A stretch of DNA of 64,000 bases from Cercospora beticola (lineage: Eukaryota; Ascomycota; Dothideomycetes; Mycosphaerellales; Mycosphaerellaceae): contig NC_088936.1 in assembly GCF_033473495.1 (NCBI RefSeq), forward strand, positions 1,798,001 through 1,862,000. Direction: 5' to 3'. The notes beneath the pieces were generated by a model. That model made no database searches and was not told the origin of the DNA. It saw nothing but the letters and a program-made list of their open reading frames with translations. Made by a program: the position numbers and the translations under genes. Positions 1 to 11,876 of this stretch are shown one piece after another. The number at the start of each line of letters is the position of its first letter. Within the stretch, counting starts at the first letter, position 1.

Positions 1-53
1 AAGCGCCGGGCTGTTGGTGGATAGTTAGCAAGACGTTCATTGTCAAAGGGAAG

Positions 54-70
54 TATATATATATATATAT
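54..70. repeat. (TA)n microsatellite
   Basis: An uninterrupted run of alternating T and A of 17 bases. Simple sequence only; no function is implied. Confidence 0.9.
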
Positions 71-3000
71 GTCTTTCGAGGAACATTACTCTTGGGTCGT
101 GCTTCTAGCATTTCTCTCATTTCGTCTACACACTGGATGAGTTGTGTTGAATTTGCGTTGTGGCTCATAGAGGACCAGGTCTTCTTTTTGGTCCTTGCCG
201 ACGAAAGGGTCGTCAGTGTAGCGAGAATGATAAGTTTCGCCCACTTCATCTTCGATTATATCGATCTTGGATATTCCGATGCGCAAGAATTGGCATCTGA
301 GTGTCAGGCAGTGTGTGAAGGAGAAGGAAAAGCTACAATATAGAAGAAGAGTGACATTAATTCATTCTTGACAGGTGTGTTCTACCTAACTTCTTGTTGC
401 CTCGCAGTACCATTGGGGCGAGGTGGGGATCACACCCACGGCTGTTGTGCCATTTGTGCCTAAGGACTCGCGGTGGCTATGCGACTCATGTCGTGTTTAC
501 TCACCTACAGTGTGCTCCAGTGTCTCTGCTCAAAATGTTAGTAGCAATGTTGTATAGTTTACGACGAATACAGTCAATGCATGAGTAACAGCGATGAAGA
601 TATTCAATCACCTACGGTGCATCCACGCCATCAAACTAATGGGTGTCCGCAGTAGTCACCCGCAAAGTGAATCACATCTCAGTCATAATGATGAGAGCGG
701 CGGCTGTCCAGCAATGACAACGTCGCGCTAAAGACGAGACCTCGTGGCAACAAGGATGAAGTGAACAGCCCATCTCGCAAACAACGAAAGATGTATGGAC
801 AAAGTGCGAGCTGAACTAGTGGCAGGACGCAGTAGTTCGCAAGCCATACCATCTTCAGCCCTAGTAGTGTTTCGAGACAGGCGCGGGAGCTCTTATTGCG
901 CTGGGTGACACAGCATTAGTGAGGGCGTTGCTCTGTTTTCTTGGGGAGCCGCGACGGTATTTCTGTCCCGTTGGCCTATCGGGATAAGTCTGGTAAGCGA
1001 GCCAGAGAGGGCAAACGTTCTCTCGAGAAAGCGCCGAGACGTGATGATTTTGGTCGGCAACATTGTGTGCCCTCGTTATGTCATGTGTTGTAGAGACATG
1101 ATAGATAGACGTCGTAAGCCCTGGAGAAACGCCGCACCTGACGAGGAGCGGTAGGCAGTGAGGTACGGAAACGACTAGCGTTGTCTGCGCCGATCGTCTA
1201 CCAGACACTGCAGACAGCCATGGCATCCACGCATCGATCAAAAACGACCACGGTGTGCTGCCACCTCACCACGGTCGGGCATAAACAAGTGCGACAGGCA
1301 CAGACGCCGTCAAAAGTCACTGTTCGGGGCCGTTTTCGTGCTCAGCTCAACAGTTGGCAGAAACGCTATTGTGATGAAGTCGTTGCAACTTTCCAGACGC
1401 TCGGTATTGTGGCTTGATGTGACCAGCGTTCGATGACGACGACCTCCAAGAAGCAATACCTTGAAACCAAGGGTCCAACCAGATACAGGTTGCTGTGCCG
1501 CATCAAGTACCACGCCGGGACATGCCGCGGAGTACTCTGTTCAAAGCAGAAGCTGTCGATGTCGAGAGAGTGCAGATAGTGGTGGACTTGGGCGCTCGGA
1601 TGCAAGTGTGCGGCGTGCTATAGCTCTGAACAATATTCTCGGCAAGCCTAGTGGCTAATCGGCTCAGCAAGTATGGGTCCACCGTTCACGGGCATAGTCC
1701 TGGTTCCAGTGTTCCGTTCTGCATTAGGGTAGGTCATCAGCATCAGGTGATGAGCGGAGGTGACAAGCGCCAGTGCACCACTACTTGCTTAAGTCACGCC
1801 GCAAACTAGCAATGCGGCCAAGTGAGGGTCCTGTGCCTCACGCGCCTTTTGGTTCTCTCTGCCGCCAAGTGGCGTCTTCGCCTATGTGACAGGCCGGCGA
1901 TCGCAGTGCGCGATAGCGCGGTTCGTGAGGAGACGCGCTGATGCTCATGAAGTAAATCTGCCACTTTGGACCCCCTCGAACTGGGACAGATCGCGAAGGG
2001 GAGTGCTCGATTGTTGATGGTGGCCCGCAGCGCGCTTGCGCGGCACTCTTTTGTCATCACTGTTGACTTGTTGCACAAGATCAAATGTGATTGGCGCATG
2101 CAAGCCATGAAGGCGAGCGGAAGCAGATAGCGAACCGCGAGCGCTCTGATGGCCTTCGGCCAGGCAGCAGTCGCTCAGCGATCTGAACAGCAAGCAGCTG
2201 ATCCAGAGCAGCTCATGCTCGATCGTCTACATCGGTAATCACCAATTCGCTTTGCAAGCAGAGTTCGAGATGCCAACTGCTCATCGCTTACAGACTCTGT
2301 GTGTCGAAATGAGACGACGGTCTGCAATGTGCAGCCCTTGGAACCAATACACTCGTGGTTCAATCGAAGCCGTCTTGTCTGTCTGCGAGGGGTATTAGCA
2401 GAGAGCTCGCATGACCAGTCTTGCTCGTGGACTGAAACGGCACAGTACATCACCCTGAAGCCAGCCAAGCCCACTACCGACCGTGAGGCATAGCGATGAC
2501 ATGATTTAATGTTGCGGCCAGCTAAGTGCGGCACGTCCTCGCATACCACACGTCGCATGAACGACCAAGACTGCTGACCACCATGGCTGACGGAGTGTAC
2601 ATGACCGCCTAGGCCGTGCGATTTAACAGAAGAGAGCAGCTCAAGGTTACAGGCAGCAGCAGTAGAACGCGAAGACGAATTGACGACTTCTCAGTACCCC
2701 GGAATAGCTCATCGACGTAACAAGAACCCATGTCGGTGTGCGATGAGAATATGCGTTCACGGTTTCAGCCTTGTTGGTGGCGCACAGGTCCCGCGTTCTG
2801 TGTGCAGGTCTTTCGCAGCAAGCAGTAGTTCCAATCACGGCGAATGGAACGCTCGCGTGAAAATAGACGCCTGGTAGCGCCTTCTCTGCAGTCCAAAAGT
2901 GCTTTTCTTGTCTGCTCACCCTCGCAATCAAGATTCGGTGGGTTGGTCATCATCTGAATGCGTTGTACATTGGTGCAGTTGGTCGATCACATGCCAAGAC

Positions 3001-4040
3001 CATGCATGTCCAATGCGAAGCGCCTCGAATGGACCACTCGCGGTGGTCTGACGAGCTCGGTGAGACCGTGGCTAGCCGTGGCCAGCAGTGTACGGCCACG
3101 CGCAGGTTGCCTGGCAGGCGCGAATAGAGCAGACAGAGGAGTTAGGCGGTCTTAAGGGAAAGCTGGTGTCCTGGTGCGGTACTCCGCTATTACCCCTAAG
3201 CCCGTGAAGTCGTGTTGTCGCCTAGCGAAAGTGTAGGCGGTGTTCCAGTCGGAGCAGGTGCTTGAACGGCCGAAGATCAAAGTCAGATGCCCGTCGGGCA
3301 GTTTGCCAACCAGACGCGCTACTGCCCCTCACATCGATACGGACGCGTCTGGGCAGTGCCAAACGAGATTGAGAGTCACCGCTCCGGTTGCGTGAGAAGA
3401 TTGCGCGTGGAGGCGAGTATTATGGTCAGCGCAGCGGTGTGCGCAGTGGGACAGCCCTGCCTCGTTCCGGTGAAAGGGCTGTGGGCATATTGAGGTGCTG
3501 GGGTGATAGCGGAAACCAGAGGTGTGGAGCGGCAAGCCATGCGCGAGTCTGTCCTACGTGGCTCAGGCGATTGGATTCAGCCTTCAGCCTCGTGGTCTGC
3601 GGGAAGGATCAGGGATGTTGTCAGTCAGCAGACAGAGTTCGAGAGAGGGTGGACGTGGTATGCCGACTATGAGCGATCTGCGGGAGGCTATGTCGACCAA
3701 TAACCTCCCCGCTCTGGTGCGCAATACGCAGGAGCAGCACGTCCGACAGCGCAATGTAGGGCTTCCAGTGCGGCTGTGAGTGGCATTTACTTTCCCAGCG
3801 TATCAAGCGCGCCTGCTGCAGCATTGCAGCAACAGCCTCTGGCAGCTAATGTGCCGAATCTTATGGCTCCTGTAGTGTCGCGGTCCCTCGTGGGAGCATG
3901 AAGCTTCATCCGGCTGGATCGAATGGCGCATCGAAGCGTGTCTCCTGCTCCTCTGGACGTCGGGAGGCACCGAGCGAATGAGCGGCGGCAGCAGAGGTGT
4001 CAGTCGGGCTGTCACCACGTTGCTGACCCGACTCCAAGAG

Positions 4041-4060
4041 CGGCGGCAGCAGCAGCAGCG
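4041..4060. repeat. CGG/CAG triplet tract
   Basis: Two CGG units are followed by CAG units. A CTG/CTA tract lies at about 4656-4680. The open frames through them give only Gln/Ala/Arg low complexity, so I treat both as simple repeats and not as coding sequence. Confidence 0.7.
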
Positions 4061-5171
4061 TGCGTCAAAACGGTCGCACCGTGCAGCAGCCCGCCGCGGC
4101 GCAAGAGAAGGAGGAGTGGCATCCGGCGGGAGACATTTTGGCGGAGACAGTCCGCGTGCTGCACTCATACTGTGGAGCCTCCATCATGCGATACGCGTAT
4201 CTGTGGGCAGCAACGACGCCGAACAGCAGCAGCGTCATCATGTCGTTGCTGTGCTGTGCTGCTGCTTCTTCGTCTCGATACCGAGCCCGTGACCGGTGAA
4301 CTTGGGGGGCTATTTCGAGAGTGCTAACTTAATGATCGCTCGCCTATGCAACCAATTGCGCTCCCGCACTTGGCCACCAGAATTTCAACGCAGGCCCATT
4401 TGCCCTAACAAACCACATTTCGGCTCCGATCTTGCTGCAATCTCGCCGGCCGATACACAGTAGTTGCTGGCATGGCCTATGGTTGTCCCTGTCACCACGC
4501 CTGCGCCTTGTGAGCTTTGTCATCCGTCGATCTACGGGCCTGAGCAATCACAATCTCCACTACGCACTGCGGGCTGAGATGGCCATCAAGTCGCACAGTC
4601 ACTGTCAGGCCGGAGACATTCGTCGTGAACATTGCTCCGAGCCCGCTTGGCTGCCTGCTCTGCTGCTACTGCTACTACTGTTGGCTGTGCGCATCGGATC
4701 GCGATTGGTGAGTCTGTGCCTCCCGCCGCGACTCGCGCTCCGTCATCAAACATGTGCGTGCGTGCCAAAGCTTGATGCGCGCCTGTCTGTCGCCCGCCAC
4801 AAAAGTCAAGTCCCCAAGAAGAAGCTCGCAGGCTCCCGCGAGACTAGCGACGACGGCTCGGTAAGCCTGGCAGAGGCACGCTGAAGATGGTGGGCCGGGA
4901 TCCGGATCCTTCGTTCAAACTAAGCACCCGTCCGCTAGCACCCAAGAGGGTAGCGGGTGTTGGTTCACAGGTGTACCTTTATCACAGCCCGCCGACCGCA
5001 GCACGCGAAGCTGCTAAAACGATCAGACCTTCTAACGCAGGCCCTAGCACTATGCTTCAGGACGTCTGCTCTTGTGTATATCACTTCTGCTAGACCCCAG
5101 CACGACACCGTGACCTTAAAAGTAGAACTTCCTTCCGGTTGGCCTACCCATTTGTTCCATAGTTGACTTTC

Positions 5172-6578
5172 ATGACCATGGACTCACCATCTCTCCAGTC
5201 AACCTGTATCAATCCTAACAGGATCCGATCTCAATCATCCTTCTCGACCACCTCATCCATCAACGCTCGCGGCGCCATCCAGAAGCGCTCTTCCCACGCG
5301 GATCGATCCCGAGCCATCTCAGTGTCGCAAGCCGAGAAGCTCCTCCAGTACGCCGCCGAACAATCCAGTCAGGCTGATCTCGAGCATCCCATTCCAACAT
5401 CAACTGCACTGGGCGGTATCCAGTGGCTCACTCCTCAGCACTCGCCTCAACCTCAAAGCTTTACGGCCGAACCCTCCCTGGAACCCTTTCCGCAGTGGAC
5501 GGCACCTACCCCACCGCGCTCGGAATCATCGTTCCCAACAGTATCAATCGACTGCAACGACGAGCCCGTCACCACTGGCATCAGCGTCGCTCCTGACTTT
5601 GCATTTGAGCAGCCATCTGTGTCTGCGGAGATGAGGTTAGTGTTGTAGATCCACCCTGACTGATGGCCGACTCAGCTGATCATTGCGTAGCTCGTTAGGC
5701 TTCCTGCTTCCCACGACCTACGGTAGCTCCCCTTACGACTCCGACTCAAACTGTACGTTCATTCCTTTCACTCGTAGAACTGCCACTAACGAATTACAGC
5801 TTACGCCATGGATCAAAACTACATCCCGCCGATGCGCGTCACGCAGCCAACTGCAACCAGCGGCGCAAGCGCATATGCTACAACGGCGTCATCATCCAGT
5901 CCTTCGCTCTACTCGAGCAGGATGGCAGACACATCGAGCGCACGCAGATATTCCGAGATGCCGGCCACGACTTCCGCGAGCTCAGCCTACGGCGACTACC
6001 GTCGTGTGAGCAGCCCCTACGAGACCAACTACTCGATGGCTCCTAGCCAGACGATTCCCTCAATAAGCGGTCTCACCCAAAGTCCGCTACCGTCACCCCA
6101 CCTGGGCTCCTCGGGAGTGTCGCAATACAACAGGTCAGTCGATCCACACTATCAGACTCGAAAGTCCATCACTGACTGGGACATTAGATCGCTCAACATC
6201 TATGAGTCGAACCCATACGGACAGGCGTACACTACTGCGCCGCCTCCACCACAAGTTTACGGCAGCAGCAACCAGTATGCGCCGCCACCATTCGTGGGCA
6301 GTGGCGTCAACGAGAATCTTCCGAAGCCTGTTGGCGGCGACTCATCGATACGAGTGCTCAACCAGCGACCCAAGCCTCAATGTTGGGAGCACGGCTGCAA
6401 CGGACGTCAATTCTCCACCTTCAGCAACCTCTTGCGACACCAACGAGAGAAGTCCGGCACATCTGCGAAGTCGTATTGCCCGAAATGTGGTGCAGAGTTC
6501 ACGCGTACAACTGCGCGGAACGGGCATCTGGCACACGACAAATGCACAAAACAGCGACGGCCTTCGGAGGGGAAATGA
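5172..6578 (+). CDS. C2H2-type zinc-finger protein
   Basis: Probable nuclear DNA- or RNA-binding protein with two C-terminal fingers and a long Ser/Pro/Tyr-rich, probably disordered N-terminus. Exons are 5172-5635, 5691-5752, 5800-6133 and 6188-6578, giving about 416 residues. The first two introns (GTTAGT..GCGTAG; GTACGT..TTACAG with CTAAC branch) are required to keep frame. The third (6134-6187, GTCAGT..CTGAC..TTAG) is exactly 54 nt and contains no stop, so an unspliced 434-residue form is also possible. Finger one has Cys352, Cys357 and His371; finger two has Cys384, Cys387, His400, His403 and Cys406, a slightly irregular C2H2/C2HC pattern. ATG 5172 is followed by another in-frame ATG at 5178, so either could be used. 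No specific orthologue is recognised; target genes are unknown. Confidence 0.8.
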
Positions 6579-8627
6579 TTCGAAAATTGGTTTGGGGCAT
6601 CACAGAGACGATCATGATCATCGTCAAGACATCAGGAGGTCAACTCGTAGCATTTTCAGAGCGCCGTTTAGAAGTTTTTACGACCAATACCCACAACTCG
6701 ATTCTCTACTACTCAACATCAAACTCATTTGCATAAAAGTTTCACAAACCTGTTGTCACAAAGTATTCCCCGTACCAAACAGCGAAGTTCTCCGCGAGGT
6801 GCACATGTGAGGCACAGCCGTTTCGGCACCGAGTGATGTCTCGAACCAAGGACAAGGGTTTGGCAGAACCTCGAAACTCAGTTTGAGAGCTCGCCTAACT
6901 GCTCTTGCCCGCGCCACCGTGCTCAGTTTGCGACTGAGGGCACACTGAAGATCGCTACTGCATCGGATCTGATAATGAAGGACACACGCTTACGGAGCAG
7001 CACTGCTACAGTGTGATCCAACATGGCCCTCCGGTCGACGAATGCGACCTAGGGCGGCAGGGAAGAGAGCGCGCGTGCATGCCACTCTCACCGGTGCACT
7101 GACTTTCCCTACCTGCTGAGTCAGAATCTAAGGCTCAGCGAGCAGCGTCTGTGCCAGAGTGGAGTCTGTGCGACACCCTGGTCTTTGCGCTTTCGTTTAA
7201 CGAGTTGGCGCCGCGCGTGGCACATGCGGCGTGCACATGGACCCCACAAGGTTGAAGGCGTGTCTTTCTGGCACGACGATTGGTGCCGTGCGCGCTCGCA
7301 TTCGGAGTTGCTTTGCCCGCCCGGACGATCAGCTTGTTTGCGACTTGCACGTTCTGGGACTTTTTTGCGAGGTTTCGATGATCAGGCCCCCACAGTCGAC
7401 GCAAAGGTGTGCGGACGAAATGATGCTCGCGGACGTGACAGCCCGGTTCTGCGCGATCTCATCACGAGTCGCCTACGGTATGTACCCAGGAGGCACAGAG
7501 GCGCGGAATGCGGTCATCACGGTCTCGCGCGTACCGTGTCTGCTTATTGCTCCTGCTGTCGAGCGCTGTGCTCCTCCATCTCCAAACCTCCGCAGCGCCT
7601 CTGCTGCTGCTTCTCCAGATCTGCGGGATGGATGTTGTGTACATGCGGCAGGATTCACAGAATCCAGCAACGCATGGTCGCCATGTGCTTAAAAACAGCA
7701 GCAAGGAGGAGCGCGAAGGAGCCACGATGTGCCGTGCCTGTTTCCGCTGTGTCGGCTCATGCGTTCCATGATGTGGCGCGCGCTGGTGGCCTTGTCCCAG
7801 AGCTCCTCCAGCCTCCAGCCTGGCGCGATCTCGCTTCAGCGCTCATCCCAGCTCGCCTTGCGTGCTCCGTCACTAGAGCCCACTCTCCGACGGTCGGGTT
7901 CACGGGTTGGATGCCTGCCATGGGGTGACGAGCGCAGCATGTGTCTAGAATCGGGCAGGGAACGAAACGAGCTGCTTGGCACATTGAATCGGTTGTCAAA
8001 GAAATCCACACCGGATAGAATGCCGCTGTGTCCGTCTCTCCACCGGTGTACGGCCAGAGCGATAGTTAGTCCTGCATCTGAACGAAAGCAGCGTCGCCGC
8101 CTGTCTCAAGTCGTAAGGCCACCCATGAAGCCTGGCAGTCGCGTCTTGGCACATTTCGGCGCCGTGCACGTGAAGCGGGCGCGATGACTCCCGCGGCGTC
8201 GGCGGGACCTCGCAAGGGTTGAACGTCACTTCGACTTCCTGGCGATGACAAACAACCAGCACTGCAACAGCACGTCTACCATCATGATTGCCTTCCAGTG
8301 GTCTTGAGTTGCTCCCAAAGCAAGCGCATACCTTAGCAAACTCTCACATCGCCCAAACCGAGCTCATCACCATGTCGAAATCGATGACCTTCCTGTTCAG
8401 AACTCACCGAACGCATACCAATACACGATCGTTAGCGGAGCAAATAAGGCTCGGCGAATTGCGGCGTAATTCATATCGATGAGGCACTCGACCAATACAG
8501 TGTGATATCGGACTTGAAGATTGCGAATGCAAAGTAGCAGAAGCATTTCTGTCGGGTCGTTAAGGGTACCACACATCACAACCAGTAGTTGAGCCGCCCT
8601 GCGCATCAGCACCGCCGCTGAGTCAAC
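6579..8627. other. Intergenic, nothing recognised
   Basis: About 2 kb between two same-strand genes. Open frames up to 247 codons at 7185-7928 overlap others on both strands, lack any family resemblance and have shadow-like composition. It probably contains the zinc-finger 3' UTR and the promoter of the downstream GTPase. Confidence 0.5.
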
Positions 8628-11273
8628 ATGGCGCACGCTTCTGCGTCCATATTCACTTGGGAGCCAGATACTCCTCGGGTGTCTTCGCCATGGCTGAAAG
8701 CTGCGGACGATAGGTCCAGCCCCGCACCTGAAGGGGATGGCAACAGCAATGGCCAGCTGGGAGCGGCAGCCAAAAGCTTGCGTGAAGCTGCGGACAATGG
8801 TCAAAAAGTGACACGACTCCATGCCGAGCCGCAAAATGGTCCTGTGGAATACAAGCTCCATCTGCTTTTGCGGCCGAGGCGCAAGTTTCGATCTACCAGT
8901 ACCGGTATCTACGTGCCCGGCTCCAAGCATGCAATGGCTGAAGATGGACCTCCAAAAGTGAAGGCGTCTGCAGAATTCGTTGCAGACTCTAGCGCCACCT
9001 CTGGGAACAATACACCTTCACAATCCACGCAGCAGTTCCGCCAGCACAGGTTGCAGCAGTTGACAACACAACTCATGTGGCGCCTCCAGCAGTCTTCTCC
9101 GCATCACACATCTTCTGCTGACAACATCATCATGCCCACGCTGCCAGAAGCGCTGCCAGAGCTGCAAGTACCTCAGCAAATGGGCAAGCTATTACACGGA
9201 CTTGAAGAGAGCCAAGGTGCGCTGTACGAAATCGGCGTATCCGATGATGGCACCCTCATAGGTCTGGCTGAAGATGAATTGCAAGAAAGTTTGAACAACT
9301 TGCGAGCGATGGCTGCATGCTTAGGCTGCACAGTCGAGGTACTACGTGAAGAAACTGTAGGAGAGTGCGAGTGGCTGGAAGATACTGTCATTGCCAACCA
9401 AGAGCGGAAGATGCGACATTCAGGGAGACTTGTTGTGGCTGAAGCATTGGTGCGACCATTCTTGCATTCTTCCAGCCCAACTTTGCCAGGTCAAGAGGGA
9501 GCTCACAGTGAGCCATCACTCACCGCATTGCCCTCTTCTGCAGATCTCGCCCCACCCAGCACCGAGCAATTGCGGATCACACTAACGGGACCGACTCGGT
9601 CTGGCAAGTCCTCGTTACTGGGGACATTGACGACCTCTACTTTGGACAATGGTCTTGGAGGAAGTCGACTAAGTATGCTGCGTCATCGCCATGAACGGAG
9701 CTCCGGCATCACGAGCTCGGTCACGCAAGAGTTGCTGGGATATCGAGAAGGGATGAATGGGACTGTGGAGGTCGTAAACTATGCTACCGAAAACGTCTCG
9801 ACCTGGATCGACATGCACCTTGCCTCTGCTGGTAATCGCTTGATCCTTGTCTCGGATTCTGCTGGCCACCCGCGGTACCGCCGAACAACAATCCGAGGCC
9901 TCGTCGGTTGGTCGCCTCATTGGACTTTGCTTTGCGTCTCTGCGAACGACGAAGACAGCGCTGCAAGTGCGAGCGACGCCCCGTTACTTTCACAGCAGGC
10001 AGCTATACCCACTGCCATGGATCTGGCGACCGCTCAGCTGAATTTGTGCCTGCGTTTGCAACTACCGTTGATCGTCGTCATCACCAAGCTCGATCTCGCT
10101 TCCAAGTCAGGTCTCCGACTCGTACTGTCAAGAATATTGGATGTGCTGAAGGCTGCCGGCCGGAAGCCTGCTGTGATGCCCAGTAAAGGCAACATCACGG
10201 ATGCAAGTGATTTGCAGACTGTGAATCCTGGGCTTCTGGAGTCTGCGTACAACACTGCTCTACCTCTGCTCAATGATTACCGGGGATCAGTCCCAATCGT
10301 GCTGACAAGTGCAGTAGACGGCACAGGCATCAGTAATTTGCATGCTTTGTTACACGAGTTGCCGAGCCCTGAGCCGCTATTGGAAAACGGACCAGATGCA
10401 GCATCTGCCATTTTCGATATTGAAGATGTCTACAGCAAGCCAGCAGAAGTTGCGGGCGTGATTGTATCTGGCCGCATACGCTCGGGTCAACTATCTGTCG
10501 GGGACGTAGCGGTTGTCGGCCCCTTCTCTGGCCATGAACTGCATGAGGACTCCGAGGATTCGGATGAGCGCCCGTTGCGCAAATCCACATCTTCCAGCCT
10601 GCCCACATCCCGATCGTTTCCAGGAGCGCTCCGGAACTCGCACTTCACGCCGCCACTATATCAATTGCCCAATCAGGAATGGAGGCGGGTCAAAGTGACC
10701 AGCATCAGGAATCTTAGACTACCCGTGCACTCGCTACACGCTGATCAGGTTGGCACTATCGCGGTCACTCTCGACGATACGTCTATCAAGACTGCCCAAC
10801 TGCTACGGATACGAAAAGGCATGGTACTTTCGGCGATCCAACCCCTTGCGGCACGCAGCTTCACTGCCCGGTTCGCGAGGGAAGATCTGGAGCATCTTGC
10901 AGTTGGCAATCACGTCGTCGTCTACATTTCGAGCGTCCGAGCTTCTGCAAAAGTCGTCACTGCTCGAGCGCCTGATTCTCCGGAAGAGCGCGTTTCGGAG
11001 CCGAACAATGGCGCTGAGGACCCTTTCGGTTTTGATGACTTGGAGGAGAGCATCGAGACGCCGCAAAACAAGAACTTGGCTGGACACATCACTGCATCCG
11101 AGCTTCTAGTGACTTTGAGCTTCGACACTGCGAAGGAGTATGTTGTTGTCGGAGACCGAGTGCTCGTCATGCCAAGCGGTGGTGCTCCGTTGTATTCTGG
11201 CAACGAAAGAGGTGAGAAAGGTGTCGCCGGCCTTGAAGGCTTTGTGGGGCTCATCACAGAGGTCAGAAATTGA
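8628..11273 (+). CDS. GTPBP1/2-like EF-Tu-family GTPase
   Basis: Single-exon 881-residue protein of the GTPBP1/GTPBP2 branch of translational GTPases, cytosolic proteins related to eEF1A and implicated in ribosome rescue and RNA surveillance in animals; the fungal role is not well known. The N-terminal third carries the family region that reads like YEIGVSDDGTLIGL, before the G domain. G1 is GPTRSGKS at 321-328, the G2 region follows with SSGITSS, G3 is DSAGH at 410-414 and G4 is TKLD at 486-489. The second half holds EF-Tu domain II/III-like beta-barrel sequence with a Ser-rich insert. Nothing is truncated. ATG 8628 is chosen because the frame is open from there and the upstream sequence is not coding-like. 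Confidence 0.9.
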   Translation: MAHASASIFTWEPDTPRVSSPWLKAADDRSSPAPEGDGNSNGQLGAAAKSLREAADNGQKVTRLHAEPQNGPVEYKLHLLLRPRRKFRSTSTGIYVPGSKHAMAEDGPPKVKASAEFVADSSATSGNNTPSQSTQQFRQHRLQQLTTQLMWRLQQSSPHHTSSADNIIMPTLPEALPELQVPQQMGKLLHGLEESQGALYEIGVSDDGTLIGLAEDELQESLNNLRAMAACLGCTVEVLREETVGECEWLEDTVIANQERKMRHSGRLVVAEALVRPFLHSSSPTLPGQEGAHSEPSLTALPSSADLAPPSTEQLRITLTGPTRSGKSSLLGTLTTSTLDNGLGGSRLSMLRHRHERSSGITSSVTQELLGYREGMNGTVEVVNYATENVSTWIDMHLASAGNRLILVSDSAGHPRYRRTTIRGLVGWSPHWTLLCVSANDEDSAASASDAPLLSQQAAIPTAMDLATAQLNLCLRLQLPLIVVITKLDLASKSGLRLVLSRILDVLKAAGRKPAVMPSKGNITDASDLQTVNPGLLESAYNTALPLLNDYRGSVPIVLTSAVDGTGISNLHALLHELPSPEPLLENGPDAASAIFDIEDVYSKPAEVAGVIVSGRIRSGQLSVGDVAVVGPFSGHELHEDSEDSDERPLRKSTSSSLPTSRSFPGALRNSHFTPPLYQLPNQEWRRVKVTSIRNLRLPVHSLHADQVGTIAVTLDDTSIKTAQLLRIRKGMVLSAIQPLAARSFTARFAREDLEHLAVGNHVVVYISSVRASAKVVTARAPDSPEERVSEPNNGAEDPFGFDDLEESIETPQNKNLAGHITASELLVTLSFDTAKEYVVVGDRVLVMPSGGAPLYSGNERGEKGVAGLEGFVGLITEVRN

Positions 11274-11741
11274 GCTTCGAGAGATCGTATACTTGGAAAC
11301 AGCATCTTTGTGCATGTGCGTGTTCACATTTCCGACTGATCATTCCATATCGCTGCCACGTTCACAGCTATCACGTGTCATTACCCACCTTCCATCGACT
11401 GAGAAGTCTGCGCAGAGATCTCTACATGTCGACGACCGAGCGATCACCTCATCAGTCATTTCGACCTGCAAGTCAGTCACATCGCCTGATCATTGCCATG
11501 AGCATGCAATACCTCTCACACAACTGTTCCCACCACATATACCTAATTGGGATATTCCGATCAACACTTCGCAAGTTTCACTTCAGAACAAGCGACTTGG
11601 CACTTCTTCGTCGACCGTGAGGCGGAATAGAGTTGGCTGATCAACACTCTCTGGCGACGACGATCTTTTCCTTGCTTGCTTGCCTTGCCCCGCTGGAGAT
11701 GGCTGTTGGCCCCTCGTGTATGGCGGCCTCCCCCGCCCCGC

Positions 11742-11781
11742 GCGGTAAACTGACTTTACGCTTGAAGAGTTAGTTTACCGC
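11742..11781. repeat. Imperfect inverted repeat (hairpin)
   Basis: Arms 11742-11754 and 11769-11781 are complementary over 13 bases with one mismatch (GCGGTAAACTGAC against GTTAGTTTACCGC), separated by a 14-base loop. It lies about 470 bases past the stop of the GTPase gene, far for its 3' end. It could be a cruciform or a structured RNA element. No terminal repeat or target-site duplication of a mobile element was found around it. Confidence 0.75.
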
Positions 11782-11820
11782 CAGACACTGCATGGCTGAG
11801 AGTTTGGGACTTGTGGAAAG

Positions 11821-11876
11821 GCTGTGCTTTGCTGTGCTGTGCCACTTCATGTGCTGTGCTGCGCTTTGCTGCGCTG
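11821..11876. repeat. Degenerate GCTGTGCT-type tandem
   Basis: Repeated GCTGTGCT, GCTTTGCT and GCTGCGCT units occur over about 56 bases. Simple-sequence expansion; no function inferred. Confidence 0.7.

Larger units (their letters stand above)
1..5171. other. Long gene-poor stretch
   Basis: I see no supportable gene on either strand. Open frames stay below about 150 codons and none has a recognisable domain or secretion signal. The stretch carries a (TA)n microsatellite near its left end and CAG/CGG and CTG/CTA triplet tracts around 4.04 and 4.66 kb. It may hold 5' regulatory DNA for the zinc-finger gene at its right end, or short or non-coding transcripts that cannot be seen without RNA data. 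Confidence 0.5.

Noticed and set aside
1534..1575. B-box-like GTTCAAAGC suggesting a tRNA
   Set aside because: A T-stem-like pairing is possible, but no matching acceptor stem, A box or anticodon arm is found at the required distances.
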